From contig CAWFIB010000010.1 of assembly GCA_963815775.1 (NCBI GenBank), forward strand, positions 434,001-498,000: 64,000 nt of DNA, in the 5' to 3' direction. Numbering within the stretch: position 1 is the stretch's first letter; the number at the start of each line of letters is the position of its first letter. The translations under genes were made by a program, and so were the position numbers. Below the pieces are notes generated by a model. That model saw only the letters and a list, made by a program, of their open reading frames with translations, had not been told where the DNA came from and searched no databases. Positions 7,981 to 17,621 of this stretch are shown one piece after another. The stretch comes from CAVVDY01 sp963815775 (GTDB lineage: Bacteria > Acidobacteriota > Terriglobia > Terriglobales > Acidobacteriaceae).

Positions 7981-10194
7981 ATGTACAAGCGCGGTCGAGT
8001 CTGCCTCATCAGTTTCATACTCGTGCTTTTTTCTTTCTGTGCCTTATCGCAAGAGCAGCCACCAAAAGCCAAGCGTCCGACCCTGGGTCTCGTTCTGCAA
8101 GGCGGCGGAGCGCTTGGACTCGCTCATGTGGGGGTCATCACCTGGCTGGAAGAGCACCACATTCCCGTTGATTACGTGGCCGGCACCAGTATGGGCGGAC
8201 TAGTCGGCGGCGTATACGCAACGGGACGCAATGCCGCTGAGCTTCGGCAGGTGGTAAGCAGTATCAACTGGGACCAGGTAATGGCTGGACAGACGCCCTT
8301 TGACGATCTTTCATTCCGGCGCAAGGAAGATGCGCGCGCCTATCCCAACAGCCTGGAGTTTGGAATACGCAAAGGAGTGCAGTTCCCCGCAGGCTTCAAC
8401 TCCGGCCAACAGGTTTCGCTGATTCTTGACCAGGTGGCGGCACCCTACTCGGAGATCAAGAGCTTCAACGATCTCCCCATTCCGTTCGCCTGCGTCGCTA
8501 CCGACCTGGTCAGCGGCAAGCCCAAGGTTTTCCGCAACGGGTCATTGTCTCTCGCTCTGCGATCCACCATGTCGTTGCCCGGTATCTTCACGCCGGTCCG
8601 AACGAAAGATGCCATCTATGCCGACGGTGGCCTGCTGCAGAACATCCCGGTCGAGGTAGCGAAAACGATGGGAGCCGATCTGACACTGGCGATTCACCTG
8701 GAGGAAGCGCCCATCACCCCGAAGGCAAACCTGTCGTCGTTCTCGGTTCTCGGACAATCCATCTCAGTCATGATTTCAGCCAATGAATTGCTAAGCATGG
8801 AAAAGGCGGACATCCTGGTCTCAGTACCGGTGCAGAAATGGGGAGCGTTAAGTTTCAACGACGCTGACGCGATCATTAAGGCCGGATACGATGCCGCCGC
8901 GGCGAAATCCAAGGTCTTGATGACACTCGCGGTAGATGATGCCACTTGGAACCAGTACCTCGCCGAACGCAACGCCCGCCGTATCCTCAATCCTCCCATT
9001 CCGACGTTCGTAGCGGTCAACGGAGTGAACGGCCATCTGTCTGAGCAGGTCCAGCAGCAAATGGCCGACGTGGTGGACAAACCGGTTGACTATGAGGCGC
9101 TGGATTCGGAAATCATGAAGCTGAAGGGCATAGGGCGCTTTTCCACTCTCAGCTATCAATTTGTCGAACGCGACGGCAAGCAAGGGCTCTTGGTAAAGAC
9201 GGAAGAAAACGACTACGGGCCGCCCATCGTTCGGCCGCTCATCCTGGTTGACGGCGCCAGCCTCTCAAACGTTACTTTCAATCTGGGAGCGAGGCTCACC
9301 TGGCTCGATATTGGAGGTTTCCGCTCGGAATGGCGCAATGACATCGTCCTGTTCTCCCAGTACGGGCTGCGATCGGAGTATTACCATCCTTTCACTCCCC
9401 AGACCCACTGGTTCGTCGCACCTCGGGGCGTTATCGCTAGCGATCCTTTCTATCTCTACGAGAATAACAAGCTGGTTTCGACGTTTCGCAAGGCGACCGG
9501 CGGAGGTGGGTTAGACGTAGGGTACCAGTTTGGAAATACCAGCGAATTGCGCGTGGGATACGAAGGCGGCTGGGAACAATATTCTCCGGAGATCGGGAAC
9601 CCCAGTACTTTCCCAAATGTTTCCGGCACCTTTGCGGATGCCAGAGTGCAATACAGATTGGATCGTCTGGACAACGCTGTAATTCCTCGCCAAGGACAAG
9701 CTGCCGACGCCACGTTTCTGTGGTCGAATGCCAGCCCGCTGGCCACCCAACAATATCCCGTGTTTCAAGTGGGTTCGCGGAATTTCTTCCGGCTGAATGA
9801 GCCGTCCTCGGTATTTCTGGGCGTATTTGGCGGCACAACGTTCAACTACGCCACCGGACTGCCGCAATTTACGCTGGGCGGTTCGCAACGCCTCGTCGCC
9901 TACGGCACCAACGAGCTGCTCATGGACAAGTACTTCTTGTTCCAGTTGGGCTATATCCGAGAAATGGCGAAGCTGCCGCCCTTGCTGGGAAGCGGCGTCT
10001 ACTTCTTGGCTATGTACGAAGGCGCGCAGGTTGGTGGACAGCCTTCCTATGCCTTGAACAAGGCTTCTGGCTACCCCACTGATGGAGCGATGGGGATCGT
10101 CGTCAACACTATTTTCGGCCCGGTAGAAGCCGCATACGCTTACGGCGACACTGGCCATCGCAAATTCTTTTTCAGGATTGGACGGTTATTCTGA
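7981..10194 (+). CDS. Patatin-like phospholipase with C-terminal outer-membrane barrel (PlpD-like)
   Basis: This 737-residue exported protein has a signal peptide ending near CALSQEQ. The patatin domain carries LVLQGGGALGLAHVGV, the nucleophile motif GTSMGG (Ser70) and the catalytic Asp in ADGGLLQN (Asp215). A POTRA-like linker follows (about 370-440). The C-terminal third is rich in alternating aromatic and polar strands and ends in FFFRIGRLF, as in BamA/Omp85-type barrels. This layout is that of the RssA/PlpD family, in which a lipase is displayed through its own barrel. GGAG lies upstream of the ATG. In-frame sequence upstream has no such support. Confidence 0.87.
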   Translation: MYKRGRVCLISFILVLFSFCALSQEQPPKAKRPTLGLVLQGGGALGLAHVGVITWLEEHHIPVDYVAGTSMGGLVGGVYATGRNAAELRQVVSSINWDQVMAGQTPFDDLSFRRKEDARAYPNSLEFGIRKGVQFPAGFNSGQQVSLILDQVAAPYSEIKSFNDLPIPFACVATDLVSGKPKVFRNGSLSLALRSTMSLPGIFTPVRTKDAIYADGGLLQNIPVEVAKTMGADLTLAIHLEEAPITPKANLSSFSVLGQSISVMISANELLSMEKADILVSVPVQKWGALSFNDADAIIKAGYDAAAAKSKVLMTLAVDDATWNQYLAERNARRILNPPIPTFVAVNGVNGHLSEQVQQQMADVVDKPVDYEALDSEIMKLKGIGRFSTLSYQFVERDGKQGLLVKTEENDYGPPIVRPLILVDGASLSNVTFNLGARLTWLDIGGFRSEWRNDIVLFSQYGLRSEYYHPFTPQTHWFVAPRGVIASDPFYLYENNKLVSTFRKATGGGGLDVGYQFGNTSELRVGYEGGWEQYSPEIGNPSTFPNVSGTFADARVQYRLDRLDNAVIPRQGQAADATFLWSNASPLATQQYPVFQVGSRNFFRLNEPSSVFLGVFGGTTFNYATGLPQFTLGGSQRLVAYGTNELLMDKYFLFQLGYIREMAKLPPLLGSGVYFLAMYEGAQVGGQPSYALNKASGYPTDGAMGIVVNTIFGPVEAAYAYGDTGHRKFFFRIGRLF

Positions 10195-10219
10195 GAGACA
10201 GGAATGACTTGTGAAGTAT

Positions 10220-10236
10220 CGCACGTGACACGTGCG
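10220..10236. promoter_or_regulatory. Perfect inverted repeat upstream of the TIR gene
   Basis: CGCACGTG-A-CACGTGCG is a perfect 8-base inverted repeat around one central base. It lies between the patatin stop and the TIR gene start. It could be an operator for a dimeric regulator or a short hairpin. No T-run follows, so a terminator is less likely. Confidence 0.4.
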
Positions 10237-10345
10237 GGAAGAATACCTTCACCGTCTCGAGCTGCAGTTTGATCGTTGTGGATTCGGCAGTTTTTCAGTA
10301 GCATTCCGCAGCAGCAGCGCCGGTCAACTTTGGAGGGGCCCTGTC

Positions 10346-11353
10346 ATGTCCGCGATTTTTATCAGCTATCGTCGCGAAGATGCTGAAGATTCGGCTCGCG
10401 CGCTCTATGAGAGCCTTGTTCCTGTCTTCGGCAAAGAGCGGCTGTTCATGGACGTAGAGGCCATCGCCCTGGGTTCGGACTTTCGCGACGCCATCGAGCA
10501 TTCGCTCGATAATTGCGGCGTTTTCCTGGCGATAATCGGTCCGACGTGGCTCGACGTCAAGAACCCCGACGATCCTGCGGGCCAGTGCCGGCTGGACGAT
10601 CCCGGCGACTATGTTCGCTTGGAAGTGTCCACCGCGCTTAAGCGAGGCTCTAGCCTGCCTGTAATCCCGGTGCTGGTTCGTGGCGCGAACATGCCTCCCG
10701 CCGCCAAGCTTCCGGAAGATCTTAGAAACCTTACCTATCGCAACGCACTCACGCTCAGCCATCTTGACTGGGATGGCGCCGTTCAAAAGCTTGTATCGAA
10801 TGTCCGGCGATATGTGGACGAGGGCGGCAGCCCGCAGCCCGCTGCGTCGGCATTGAGAGCAGCCGCGGCAGCAGCGCGAACCGGCCCGAGTGTTGAGCTA
10901 GGTTCCGCTGCGACGATTTCGATTAGTTCGTCTCCCGCCGGTAGCCGGATGAAGAAAGGAATCCTGATTGGCGTACCTCTATTGATAGCGGCGGCTGTCA
11001 TTGGATATTTTGCACTTAGGCCGAAGCCGAAGCCAAATCCGGCTCGGTCGGGCCTGGTGGTGACCATCGTCGCCAACAAACGACTAACTGGCGCCCCGGG
11101 ACCTCTCAATGTGCTGATTGACGGCGAGCAGCAAGGCCAGATTCGGTTCAATGAGAATGGCAGCACCCCCATCCAGATTCATGCCGCCGAGGGCGAGCAC
11201 CGTTTTACCTTCACCAATCCGCAGACCAAGGCGAGCTGCACGGGGACATTTACCGTCAATCCCAATCAACTGAAGCTAATTCCGCGTATGCGAGACAATG
11301 GAACCGTTTGCTCGCTCGAGGTGCCGAACAAGCAGCAGGAGAGCAGCCAATAG
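10346..11353 (+). CDS. Membrane-anchored TIR domain protein
   Basis: This 335-residue protein starts with a TIR domain (SAIFISYRREDAEDSARAL, LFMDVEAI, then VFLAIIGPTWLD). A conserved Glu93 sits in DYVRLEVSTAL, where TIR NADases and relatives carry their key acidic residue. A linker rich in Ala and Ser is followed by one transmembrane helix (residues ~204-223). The ~110-residue C-terminal part, probably extracytoplasmic, is beta-rich (VTIVANKRLTGAPGPLNVLI). I do not recognise that part. TGGAGGGG lies upstream of the chosen ATG. The TIR domain would face the cytoplasm if the topology is N-in. Function is unknown; a signalling or NAD-cleaving role is inference. Confidence 0.82.
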   Translation: MSAIFISYRREDAEDSARALYESLVPVFGKERLFMDVEAIALGSDFRDAIEHSLDNCGVFLAIIGPTWLDVKNPDDPAGQCRLDDPGDYVRLEVSTALKRGSSLPVIPVLVRGANMPPAAKLPEDLRNLTYRNALTLSHLDWDGAVQKLVSNVRRYVDEGGSPQPAASALRAAAAAARTGPSVELGSAATISISSSPAGSRMKKGILIGVPLLIAAAVIGYFALRPKPKPNPARSGLVVTIVANKRLTGAPGPLNVLIDGEQQGQIRFNENGSTPIQIHAAEGEHRFTFTNPQTKASCTGTFTVNPNQLKLIPRMRDNGTVCSLEVPNKQQESSQ

Positions 11354-11446
11354 GCCTAATTCCGCCGGATTCCGGTATGATTTCTGCCACGCGCATCGCT
11401 TGCGAAGAGCGGTTTTCCAGCTCCGCTGCCGTTCTAATGGACCAAC

Positions 11447-12319
11447 ATGAAGCTCCTTACCAAGTTCAACATCGTCTTGATCCTGTTCTTCGGTGTGGGT
11501 GGAATCCTCATCGCCCAGCTCGCTAAGGACTTTCTGCTGAACAATGCTCGGAACCAGGTCGTGCAGCAGGCTGAGCTGATGATGGCTAGCGCAAAGGCAA
11601 CCCGCGACTATACGAACGACCAGCTCAAGCCTCTGTTGCTGCAAAACCCGGGCCACGAAAGCAACTTTCTGCCCGAGACGGTGCCTGCGTTCGCGGCGAT
11701 CACAACCTTCTCGTCCATTCGCAAGAACTACACCGACTACTCGTATCGCGAGGCAACGTTGAATCCGACCAATCCTATCGACCGGGCGGAGGACTGGGAA
11801 GCGGACATCATTCGATACTTCGAAGACCACCCAGACGAAAAGCAACTGGTCCACGAGCGCGACACGCCGACGGGCCGCCAGCTCTATCTGGCCAAGCCCA
11901 TGCGCGCCGGCCAGGGCTGTCTGGAGTGTCACAGTGAACCGTCTGTGGCGCCCGCAGCGATGATTCGCAAGTACGGCCCGAACAACGGATTCGGATGGAA
12001 GTTGAACCAGGTCATCGCCGCACAGATTGTCTCCGTGCCGATGACAGTTCCCAACGGAATTGCCGAAAAGGCGTATCACAACCTGATCTTGTTTCTGGTG
12101 ATCGTCCTCGTGGCTACCATTGGCGCTTTGGACGGCGCGCTCTATTTGCTGGTCATTCGACCCCTGCATACCGTGTCGCAAGCGGCAGACCGTGTCAGCC
12201 GGGGAGAAACCGATCTCGAACCGCTGATGGTAGGCGGCAAGGACGAGATTGCCGACGTCACCGCCTCGTTCAACCGCATGCGCGTGAGCCTGGCAAAAGC
12301 CCTCAAGATGCTGGAATAG
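11447..12319 (+). CDS. Haem-binding Tll0287-like (DUF3365) sensor with HAMP domain
   Basis: This 290-residue membrane protein has an N-terminal helix, an extracytoplasmic sensor domain, a second helix near residues 205-230 and a HAMP domain (VIRPLHTVSQAADRVSRGET) to the end. The sensor domain contains CLECH at 158-162, a covalent c-type haem site, in a context (RAGQGCLECHSEP) typical of the DUF3365/Tll0287-like family. The chain stops just after HAMP, with no kinase, cyclase or methyl-accepting domain. It may act through a partner or be a redox-sensing stub. The start ATGAAGCTCCTTACC opens directly into the first helix. Confidence 0.82.
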   Translation: MKLLTKFNIVLILFFGVGGILIAQLAKDFLLNNARNQVVQQAELMMASAKATRDYTNDQLKPLLLQNPGHESNFLPETVPAFAAITTFSSIRKNYTDYSYREATLNPTNPIDRAEDWEADIIRYFEDHPDEKQLVHERDTPTGRQLYLAKPMRAGQGCLECHSEPSVAPAAMIRKYGPNNGFGWKLNQVIAAQIVSVPMTVPNGIAEKAYHNLILFLVIVLVATIGALDGALYLLVIRPLHTVSQAADRVSRGETDLEPLMVGGKDEIADVTASFNRMRVSLAKALKMLE

Positions 12320-12448
12320 CGCGCCAATGCAATGGGTCAGTTCGTGTGAGCTTATATCCGCCCCAGCGCTTTCAGCCGCGATGGCTATCGATGCCTCAAG
12401 CAGGACCACATCCTTGACCAAGAGACATAGACACTGAAAGTTACACAA

Positions 12449-13021
12449 TCAAGGCAGATTTCCGTTTTCGACAAGATTCGGATATAACCGCCAGGCTGCG
12501 TCGCCCGCCTGCTTGGGATCGATCGTATCGTCGCGGAAGTCTGCGCCTTCCAACCGCAATAAAAGCGCTTTCACCGGCAGGCCACCTCCGTAGCCTCCCA
12601 AGCGTTTGCCAGAGGCCAGCACCCGATGGCAGGGCACAATGATCGCAATCGGGTTGTAGTGGTTAGCCTGACCCACGGCGCGGAAGCCGGCCGGCGAAGC
12701 GACAGCACGCGCGATCTCAGCATAGGTGCGCGTCTCGCCATAAGGGATGCGTAGCAATTCCTGCCAGCATCGCTTGCGGAACCCGGTTCCGCGCAGATCC
12801 AGCGGAAGCGTGAATTCCCGGCGCTGACCGGCGAAGTACTCCTCCAGTTGCGTCGTTACTTCGGCGGTCCGCTCTGGCGAAAGCTCCCAGCGCACCGGCT
12901 GGCCGGCTAGGCCTTCCGGCAGGCCGCGGTCAAATTCGAGTGTGACCAGCGCGGACTCGCTGACGCCGATAAGCAATGGACCGGCGGGAGAACTGATGCA
13001 GGAGTAGAAGAGGGTTTCCAT
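12449..13021 (-). CDS. ogt: Methylated-DNA--protein-cysteine methyltransferase
   Basis: This 190-residue suicide repair enzyme transfers alkyl groups from O6-alkylguanine to its own cysteine. The active-site motif PCHRV places the acceptor at Cys131. The helix-turn-helix part (RIPYGETRTYAEIARAV, then RAVGQANHYNPIAIIVPCH) and the distal YGGG loop are intact. The length and lack of an AdaA domain fit Ogt rather than Ada. It is a single gene transcribed against its neighbours. Confidence 0.92.
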   Translation of the reverse strand: METLFYSCISSPAGPLLIGVSESALVTLEFDRGLPEGLAGQPVRWELSPERTAEVTTQLEEYFAGQRREFTLPLDLRGTGFRKRCWQELLRIPYGETRTYAEIARAVASPAGFRAVGQANHYNPIAIIVPCHRVLASGKRLGGYGGGLPVKALLLRLEGADFRDDTIDPKQAGDAAWRLYPNLVENGNLP

Positions 13022-13230
13022 GTGTGGCCTTTCCCCAAGCCTAGCACCGCCGGGCTTTCGACATGTTAAACATTCGGCCGTCCGCTACGTCCAAACCCTT
13101 TCCGGGTTCCTGGAACTGTGTGCACAAAGAGAGCGGTTTTTCCGCCCCTGTTGCCCACAAACGACTAAAATAAGTACACCATCGCCATCGGGTGTGACAT
13201 CCAATGGCTTGTGAGTCGCTGGTCCACTCA

Positions 13231-15390
13231 ATGAATTCGAATTCTCTTTGCAAACTCCTCGTCTTTTTGCTTGCTATAACCGTCAGCGGATTTGCGCAGC
13301 AGCCGTCGCCGTCAGCGCCGGCATCAGGCGCGGAAACCCCGGCCACGTCTGTTCCAAGTGCTTCGCCCAACGGCGACGCGGCCGCAGCGCCGGCCGTCCC
13401 GGATGACAGTACCCAGGGCTCTCCCAAGACGCCCTCCAAGCCAGACAAAGCGGCGGCGTACTACCACTTCATGATGGCGCACATGTACGAGGAGATGGTT
13501 TCCGTCGATGGCCGCGCCGACTATGCGAATAAGGCAATCGAAGAATACCGTCTGGCAATCGATAACGACCCCAGCTCCGATTACCTGAACGCAGGTCTGG
13601 CGGAGTTGTACGCCAAGACCGGACGCATTCGCGATGCAGTTCTGGAAGCCCAGGACATCCTCAAGCGCGACGGCAATAACCTCGAAGCGCGTCGGCTGCT
13701 GGGCCGCATCTACCTGCGCTCGCTGGGCGACATGCAGTCCAACAACCAGTCGCAGGAAGTCTTGAAGCTCGCCATCGAGCAGTACGAGCAGATCGTGAAG
13801 CTCGATCCCAAGAGCGTCGAGGACCACCTGCTGCTGGGCCGCCTGTACCGCATCAACAACCAGCTCCTGAAGGCGGAGAACGAATTCAAGACCGCCGTCG
13901 GTCTGCAGCCGCAATCCGAAGAAGCGGTCACCATGCTGGCCTATCTCTACAACGAGGAAGGCGACACTTCGCGTGCCCTGCAGGTGCTGAATGCGATCCC
14001 CGAGCAGCAGCGCACCGCCAAGGTCTACTCGACGCTCGGCTACACCTACGAGCAGAGCAAGGATTACGCCAAAGCGGTGGATGCTTATCGCCATGCCGTC
14101 GAGCAGGACAAGGACAATCTCGACTATGTCCGCGGGCTCGCGCAGAACCTGCTGAACGATGGCCAGAGCGACGCCGCCCTGGAACAGTACAAGGTCGTCG
14201 CCGACTCCGATCCCTCCGACGCCCAGACCTACATGAAGATGGCGGAGATCTACCGCCGCAACGGCAAGTACGATCAAGCCCAGGAGGCCCTTAAGAAGGC
14301 CAGCTCCATCGTGCCGGATTCGCTCGAGTTGCAGTACAACATTGCGGTCATCGACGAGTCCCAGGGCAAGTACGACGATGCCATCCAGGTTCTGACCAGC
14401 CTGCTGCAGAAAACCGAACACGGCGACGAACCGGCAGACAAGAATAACCGGGCCGTCTTTCTGGAGCGTCTGGGCACCGTGTACAAGGAATCTAATAAGC
14501 CTCAGCTCGCCATCGAGACCTTCCAGAAGATGCTGACGCTGGGCGATGACAACGCCAGTCGCGGCTACCAGGAGATGGTCGAGACCTATCGCGACGACAA
14601 GAATTGGCAGATGGCAACCAGTGTTGCCGAAGAGGCCGCCAAGAAATACCCGAACGATCGGGGCTTGCAACTGATTGCCGCTTCCCAGCAGGCCGACATG
14701 GGCAACCCGGACCAGGCGATCGCGCGCGTCAAGGGGATGCTCAAGAACAACCCCGAGGACCGAGAGATCTACATTGCGCTGGCGCAGATGTACAGCCGCC
14801 TGAAGCAGTGGAACGAGGCCGAACAGAACATCAACAAAGCTCTGGCGTTATCGACCAAGCAGGAAGACAAGGATTACGCCACTTTCGTCGCCGGTTCCAT
14901 TTACGAGCGCCAGAAGAAGTACGACCTTGCCGAAGAACAGTTCCGCAAGGTCATCGCCACCGATCCCAAGAACGCCATGGCGCTCAACTACCTTGGCTAT
15001 ATGCTGGCCGATCGCGGCACGCGCCTGGACGAGTCACTGGGCTATATCCGACGTGCTGTTGCCCTCGACCCCAACAATGGCGCCTATCTGGACTCGCTCG
15101 GCTGGGCCTATTTCAAGATGGGCAACTACGAACTCGCCGAAGAAAACCTGCGCCGCGCCTCAGAGCGCATGGGTAGCGATCCGACCGTGCAGGACCACCT
15201 GGGAGAGCTCTACCAGAAAACGGGCCACCTCAAGCTGGCAGCCACCCATTGGGAGCGCGCTCTGGAAGAGTGGAACAAGACCATTCCCGCCGAGGTCGAT
15301 AGCGATGATGTCGCCAAGGTCCAGAAGGAATTGGAGTCGGCCCGGGTGAAACTTGCGCAGCAGAACGGATCGGCGACGACCAAGCACTAA
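13231..15390 (+). CDS. Exported tetratricopeptide-repeat protein
   Basis: This protein of about 719 residues has a signal peptide (LLVFLLAITVSGFAQQ), a Pro/Ala/Ser-rich linker (residues ~23-80), and then many TPR units to the end. Examples are AIEQYEQIVKLDPKSVEDHL, QEALKKASSIVPDSLELQYN and AEEQFRKVIATDPKNAMALN. It probably acts as a periplasmic or outer-membrane-associated assembly scaffold; the partner is not evident. The ATG giving MNSNSLCKL is preferred because it opens directly into the signal peptide. An in-frame ATG 27 bases upstream is the alternative. No catalytic domain is visible. Confidence 0.85.
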   Translation: MNSNSLCKLLVFLLAITVSGFAQQPSPSAPASGAETPATSVPSASPNGDAAAAPAVPDDSTQGSPKTPSKPDKAAAYYHFMMAHMYEEMVSVDGRADYANKAIEEYRLAIDNDPSSDYLNAGLAELYAKTGRIRDAVLEAQDILKRDGNNLEARRLLGRIYLRSLGDMQSNNQSQEVLKLAIEQYEQIVKLDPKSVEDHLLLGRLYRINNQLLKAENEFKTAVGLQPQSEEAVTMLAYLYNEEGDTSRALQVLNAIPEQQRTAKVYSTLGYTYEQSKDYAKAVDAYRHAVEQDKDNLDYVRGLAQNLLNDGQSDAALEQYKVVADSDPSDAQTYMKMAEIYRRNGKYDQAQEALKKASSIVPDSLELQYNIAVIDESQGKYDDAIQVLTSLLQKTEHGDEPADKNNRAVFLERLGTVYKESNKPQLAIETFQKMLTLGDDNASRGYQEMVETYRDDKNWQMATSVAEEAAKKYPNDRGLQLIAASQQADMGNPDQAIARVKGMLKNNPEDREIYIALAQMYSRLKQWNEAEQNINKALALSTKQEDKDYATFVAGSIYERQKKYDLAEEQFRKVIATDPKNAMALNYLGYMLADRGTRLDESLGYIRRAVALDPNNGAYLDSLGWAYFKMGNYELAEENLRRASERMGSDPTVQDHLGELYQKTGHLKLAATHWERALEEWNKTIPAEVDSDDVAKVQKELESARVKLAQQNGSATTKH

Positions 15391-15444
15391 CGTGTGATCA
15401 GGCCTGGGGCGGGTCGCAGTGCGGCCCACCTCAGCGAACCGATC

Positions 15445-15771
15445 CTAGCCGTTACCACCGAAGACGCCTTCGATCATCCGCCGCATAAAATGCCCGCCGT
15501 AGGAGCCTGCGTTCGCGGCCAGTATCTGCAAAAAGGCCCCATACACCTGCCCGCGGTTGTGCGGCCACTTCACGACATATTGGTAATAGCCGAGGACGAG
15601 CGGAACACACGCCCACACCAGCAGTCCCCAGCGCCATGGCCGCTCAGGCCTCCATACTCCCAGGAACATGGTGAAGCCCACCACGCACAGAGCGGTCAGC
15701 AGGGCGTCGTCGACCCTCTGGTTGATCCAGCCGGTCAGCAACCCTAAGACGATCGAGATGAAGTATGCCAT
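15445..15771 (-). CDS. Small membrane protein of unknown function
   Basis: This 108-residue protein has two or three hydrophobic helices (YFISIVLGLLTGWIN, TALCVVGFTMFLGVW, WGLLVWACVPLVLGYYQYVV) and an amphipathic C-terminus with a Met-Arg-Arg stretch. GAGGAG lies upstream of the ATG. It begins 18 bases after the stop of the hydroxyacyl-CoA dehydrogenase gene on the same strand, so co-transcription is likely. I do not recognise a family. Confidence 0.7.
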   Translation of the reverse strand: MAYFISIVLGLLTGWINQRVDDALLTALCVVGFTMFLGVWRPERPWRWGLLVWACVPLVLGYYQYVVKWPHNRGQVYGAFLQILAANAGSYGGHFMRRMIEGVFGGNG

Positions 15772-15789
15772 CGGCTCCTCGGCTGAACT

Positions 15790-16644
<855 letters not shown>

Positions 16645-16737
16645 AGAAATGCCCTCGGTTCCTTTATGAAGACCGCCTGAAAAACATTCGAGTGTAGCAG
16701 AGGGGGTACGGATTGGCGTGGGCGCGACCGGAGGACT

Positions 16738-17514
16738 TTATTGCGAAGCCATAGCGCCTGAGTTGCGCACCCTTAGCAGCAGGCAGGTAGCATTGTCCTC
16801 TCCGCCGCCTTCGTTCGCAGCGTCTACCAGCATGTCGCAGGCGATTTGCAGGGAAGGTATCTGCGAAAGGATGGCCTTGATTTCGTCATCGCCCACGTGC
16901 CGTAAGATGCCGTCAGTGGTCAGCAGCAGCAAGTCGCCTTCCTGGGCAGGAAATTCTGCGAGGTCGGGAGGGCTGTCGTCGCCGGTTCCAAGCGCCCGGG
17001 TAATGATGTGCTGAGCGGCGGACTGCTTGGCCTCCTGTATGGTGAGCACTCCACGCCTCACCTGCTCCATAACGAAGGAGTGGTCCTCCGTAAGCTGCAC
17101 CAGTTCACCATCGCGGAGGAGATAGATGCGGCTGTCGCCGACGTGGGCAATCGAGAACCTGTCGTCGCAGAATCGCACCGCAACCAGGGTCGTCCCCATG
17201 CCCACCGTCGCCTCGTGCTCGTCGGCGTACTGCAAAATCGATTCGTTGGCCTTGTTGACCGCATCGGCGAGAAGCCGAGCGCCGATGGGAGCGTCGATCA
17301 GCGACGCGTCGACGGCCAGCGGCTCCTGGTCGCGGAAGTATGCGAGCACGCTATCGACGGCGATGCGGCTGGCCACTTCTCCCGCTGCGTGACCGCCCAT
17401 CCCATCACACACGACGTACACGCCCAGCCGCTCCTCGTAGCCAAAGGAGTCTTCGTTGGACGTGCGCACTCGACCAATGTCGCTGCGTCCTGCGACCTCA
17501 AGAGCTAAAGCCAT
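16738..17514 (-). CDS. PP2C-type serine/threonine protein phosphatase
   Basis: This 258-residue cytoplasmic phosphatase of the bacterial Stp/PrpC type contains the metal-binding motifs RTSNEDSFGY and VCDGMGGHAAGEVAS. It also has GTTLVAV, SIAHVGDSRIYL and LLLTTDGILRHVGDDE. All the aspartates expected to bind Mn/Mg are visible. Such phosphatases oppose Hanks-type kinases; no kinase is adjacent here. A run of ten adenines lies shortly upstream, so the T-run is on the coding strand. Confidence 0.92.
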   Translation of the reverse strand: MALALEVAGRSDIGRVRTSNEDSFGYEERLGVYVVCDGMGGHAAGEVASRIAVDSVLAYFRDQEPLAVDASLIDAPIGARLLADAVNKANESILQYADEHEATVGMGTTLVAVRFCDDRFSIAHVGDSRIYLLRDGELVQLTEDHSFVMEQVRRGVLTIQEAKQSAAQHIITRALGTGDDSPPDLAEFPAQEGDLLLLTTDGILRHVGDDEIKAILSQIPSLQIACDMLVDAANEGGGEDNATCLLLRVRNSGAMASQ

Positions 17515-17621
17515 TCGGGGTACAGTTTACGACGGTATCAAAAAAAAAAGCGAGTGACGAAAGTGGTGGTTTCGGGACGGACCGCCGGGTAACGACGTCA
17601 TTTGCACTTTCCGCGCTCGGC

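Noticed and set aside
7566..10194. Patatin next to TIR as a CBASS-like or other defence pair
   Set aside because: The patatin has a signal peptide and a C-terminal barrel, so it is an outer-membrane PlpD-type protein and not a cytoplasmic defence effector. No nucleotide cyclase is nearby.
17540..17549. Run of ten A (T on the minus strand) as a terminator for the LolA-like gene
   Set aside because: The only stem before it on the minus strand is a 5-base CGAAA/TTTCG, 8 bases away from the T-run, too weak for a confident terminator.
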